From the NCBI GenBank assembly GCA_946803715.1, contig CAMPET010000054.1, positions 19,442 to 50,398 of the forward strand: DNA of 30,957 bases. Direction: 5' to 3'. The DNA comes from Beroe ovata. Taxonomy: Eukaryota; Ctenophora; Nuda; Beroida; Beroidae. Positions within the stretch are counted from its first letter, which is position 1. Each line of letters starts with the position of its first letter. Positions 28,563-30,957 of the stretch are shown in pieces. The notes under the pieces were generated by a model, which had not been told where the DNA came from, searched no databases, and worked only from the letters and a program-made list of their open reading frames with translations. Made by a program: the position numbers and the translations under genes.

Positions 28563-29603
28563 TCATGGGAAGTTTACCGGTGGCTTGTTATTGATCCGGG
28601 CCATGTGAGAGTCACTGAGATCAGGCAGGTCTTTCCCACAGCACTCCAACGCACAGCAATGTGCACAGCACTTCACCAGCTTCGTGGTCATCACATACCT
28701 CCTCATGTCACGCTGCCGGACAAAGTATATGATGGGGTTGATTGCGGAGTTGACCGGTATACCCACGAAACTGGACAGCTCCTTCAGGAGGAGTAGTTCC
28801 CGTCCCATGTCCCCCTGTCCGCCCATGATGTGGAATCTCACCACATTGGACAGGAGGTAGCACAGGTGGACAACGCAGAACAACACGGATATGATGATGA
28901 TCGTGATGGTCCCGTGTCTGTTCCTCGGACTGATATTGGACCGCAGTTCAGCGGGCTTGGACGCTATCAGTTTGTATGAACAGAGAAGGCAGCAGAGAGT
29001 AACAGTTGCTATGGTTACCGATATCTCGATAGCTGACAGGTAGTGAGTCAGGGTGAGGAGAGGTGAGTCCACGGACACGCTGTAACCGATAACTATTTTG
29101 GTAAGGATGATGTACAGCAAGAATACACAGTTTGCCACCACTATCATCTGTCCACTGATTGTACCGAATGGTCTGAGAAGCGAGATGGTTCGTGTGACGC
29201 TCAGCAGACACGTAGCATACCCAGTAGCTGTCACGAACATGTCAGTGTTCCTCAATCCCCGGAATGCCTTGTCAAAACTGTCATCTGCATCACCTGCCCC
29301 ACCCGGTGATGATGACACCTGATCAGGTGGTGGTGTCTCTATCACAAAGACAAACACCCCGAAGAGAGACCACGTGCAGACCATGAAATCGACAGCGTTT
29401 AGGAAGAGTGTGAGGTTCCGGGCTAAGTGTACGCTGCTTTTCCGGGCGAAGTACGAGAAGGAGAGGGTGTTGGCGGCTGTCCCGGTGATGCTGACCACAA
29501 TAACGAGCACTCCCAGTGTGATGGATGGGGTGAGATGGTCATGGGTGTCGCGGCGGAATAGAGCGTTGTGTTGAGTTATCATGCAGGATGTTGTGTTAGA
29601 CAT
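28563..29603 (-). CDS. Class A (rhodopsin-like) G-protein-coupled receptor, single exon
   Basis: A 346-aa seven-helix plasma-membrane receptor. Helices at about 27-50 (with GTAAN; Asn 45 is N1.50), 64-88 (LNAVD; Asp 72), 119-142, 152-175, 186-211, 231-256 and 275-294. TM7 ends NSAINPIIYF, the NPxxY signature (289-293). The DRY motif is TRT (Arg 138 kept, Asp and Tyr lost). The usual Cys at the top of TM3 and its partner in loop 2 are absent, and TM6 lacks CWxP. The N terminus has an N-glycosylation site (Asn 3). The tail is Cys-rich (KCCAHCCALECCG), suited to palmitoylation. The ligand cannot be predicted. The gene is intronless and converges with the integrin gene. Confidence 0.93.
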   Translation of the reverse strand: MSNTTSCMITQHNALFRRDTHDHLTPSITLGVLVIVVSITGTAANTLSFSYFARKSSVHLARNLTLFLNAVDFMVCTWSLFGVFVFVIETPPPDQVSSSPGGAGDADDSFDKAFRGLRNTDMFVTATGYATCLLSVTRTISLLRPFGTISGQMIVVANCVFLLYIILTKIVIGYSVSVDSPLLTLTHYLSAIEISVTIATVTLCCLLCSYKLIASKPAELRSNISPRNRHGTITIIIISVLFCVVHLCYLLSNVVRFHIMGGQGDMGRELLLLKELSSFVGIPVNSAINPIIYFVRQRDMRRYVMTTKLVKCCAHCCALECCGKDLPDLSDSHMARINNKPPVNFP

Positions 29604-30957
29604 TGGTTAGCAGATATCCGGGGGTAGATAGCCCCATAACATTTGTCCTGTGGAAAGTGGGGTTATAGTTGAGTAGTTGGATGCAGCGAACGCACTCAGA
29701 TACCCGGTTATAAGCACGCGTAGGACAAGTTGTGCGTGAAAAAAGGGCACAGAAACTTGTATTTGTACTGTGCTTCGGAGTAAAAACTGTAGGTTGCCGC
29801 CATGAGCAGGCATCAATGTCGATGACGGGCAAACGATGAACATTTCATAACAAGAATGAATTACTAAATGTTGTGTACATCATGTTGTATAGTATTTGAT
29901 AGTGACATCGGACGCGTGGATTGAACATTCTAGACAAACTACTTTTCTTGAGTAAAGATAAAGATGTTATAGTAATGAGCCTGTAACAGAGAATAACCTA
30001 AGTAGAGTGCTCAGTAATGACACAAGACGTAGAGGACATACACATTACTCACACGCACACACACGCACACATGTTACTTACAGTCCATTCACTTTTGATG
30101 AGGCACATAACTTACAATTATTATAGCTCGCTTATTAATATCTATTTAGGAGCTAGGTCATCTATTATTGACAGTAAATTGGGGGGTGTGCGCCAATATG
30201 ACGTTATTATGATAAAGACTGATCTGATCACGTTCTCAAGGCGATGGAAGTGGGGGGCTTGGGGGTGTGAGGCAGTATGAATCACCAATCAGTAATCACC
30301 ATTCACCATGACACCGCTAATGACAGCACCATGACAACTCGTTGACAGTGGTATGTTTTTAACTGGACGAATAAGATGATAATGGCATATCATAGTTTAA
30401 GTGGCTAATGAATTATGTCGAATTCTATTCGAGCCGTCTCTGCTCCAATATCAATGATCATACCTGATACGCATCACTATCTACGTCACGAACCAGTAAT
30501 TGACGAAAGCAAGAAGGAGAAGAGATAATCGGCACCATGGTCCATGACGGATAAAAACTGTGTATATGAAAAGATCCTAGCATATACTGCCATATTATCT
30601 CGAACTGGTGTCAACCGGAAAACCACGTATTTAAGCATGAGAGATTGGTTTCCGTTAACAATCAGAGTAACAACTTGAATTCTGAACGTAGGCTGGTCGA
30701 GATTTCTGCTTCTAAATCGGCTGTTACAGATTATTACAAGGATATGTTCCCGCATATTACGAAAATGCACATCTGCGGTCCAATATGATGCGAAATATCC
30801 ATGTCAATCAATCATGGCGAGGCTTTATCTATGGGGGTTTGATCTACAGGGACTTGAAATGGCCGAAATGGTCGTTTATGCAGTTGTTCAAAGGGGGTGC
30901 AATGACTGATGGCTGTAGTTTTTTGGAATAGGCCCCACACACACACACACACACACA
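29604..30957. other. Non-coding stretch
   Basis: Upstream flank of the GPCR gene and beyond. I see no exon with coding character; several short frames are AT-rich noise. It contains a CA-rich tract at 30048-30071 and a run of CA at the very end. Confidence 0.55.
30936..30957. repeat. (CA)n microsatellite running off the window end
   Basis: About eleven CA dinucleotides to the last base; the full length is unknown because the window stops inside it. Confidence 0.9.

Noticed and set aside
29596-29843. Two overlapping 78-codon minus-strand frames upstream of the GPCR
   Set aside because: Different frames over the same AT-rich DNA, no conserved motif, likely 5' flank of the GPCR.
1-30957. tRNA, rRNA, CRISPR or bacterial operon features
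   Set aside because: None seen; splice sites and gene content are those of an animal nuclear genome.

Overview
The window is animal (metazoan) nuclear DNA. It has GT-AG introns, AATAAA signals, microsatellites, an LTR of a retroelement, and genes typical of animals: a polycystin-1-like receptor, an integrin alpha chain, a class A GPCR and the actin-nucleation subunit ARPC1. Introns of the large gene are mostly about 60-450 bp. The GPCR has loosely conserved motifs, as in many invertebrate receptors. I cannot name the species; an invertebrate, possibly a non-bilaterian, is my inference.

Layout. 1-956 is non-coding with a G/C palindrome. 957-1189 is a single exon resembling a WSC domain. 1190-3925 is non-coding and holds a truncated Gypsy-like LTR with its primer-binding site (about 1920-2250) and a cluster of CACGTG motifs. 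3926-6310 (+) is an intronless gene for a 794-aa basic, aromatic-rich protein I do not recognise. 6705-22704 or 22941 (+) is a polycystin-1-like gene that I rebuilt exon by exon: PKD/Ig-like repeats, a REJ-like linker, GAIN/GPS, TM1, PLAT, TM2-TM6 and the beginning of a polycystin extracellular domain. 9095-10447 (-) is ARPC1 (372 aa, two exons), inside a 2.2 kb intron of the polycystin gene. 24414-27662 (+) is a single-exon integrin alpha of 1082 aa. 28563-29603 (-) is a single-exon 346-aa GPCR. 29604-30957 is non-coding with CA repeats.

Reading phases of nearly all polycystin exons match across introns, giving one frame of about 2,900 codons. The phase also matches the WSC-like exon, and WSC is an N-terminal domain of known polycystin-1. 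The unknown 794-aa gene and the LTR may therefore also lie inside an intron of this gene. The polycystin model stops before the usual channel half (TOP domain and TM7-TM11); whether it is truncated or continues elsewhere is open.

A near-identical ~680-bp repeat (10667-11347 and 11381-12050) has a single N at its junction. It may be two haplotypes placed in tandem by the assembler, one carrying the end of a DNA transposon. The polycystin gene is rich in small introns, whereas the genes around and inside it have one or none. Three of the products are surface receptors for adhesion or signalling and ARPC1 is a cytoskeletal effector, but nothing in the sequence shows that they act together.
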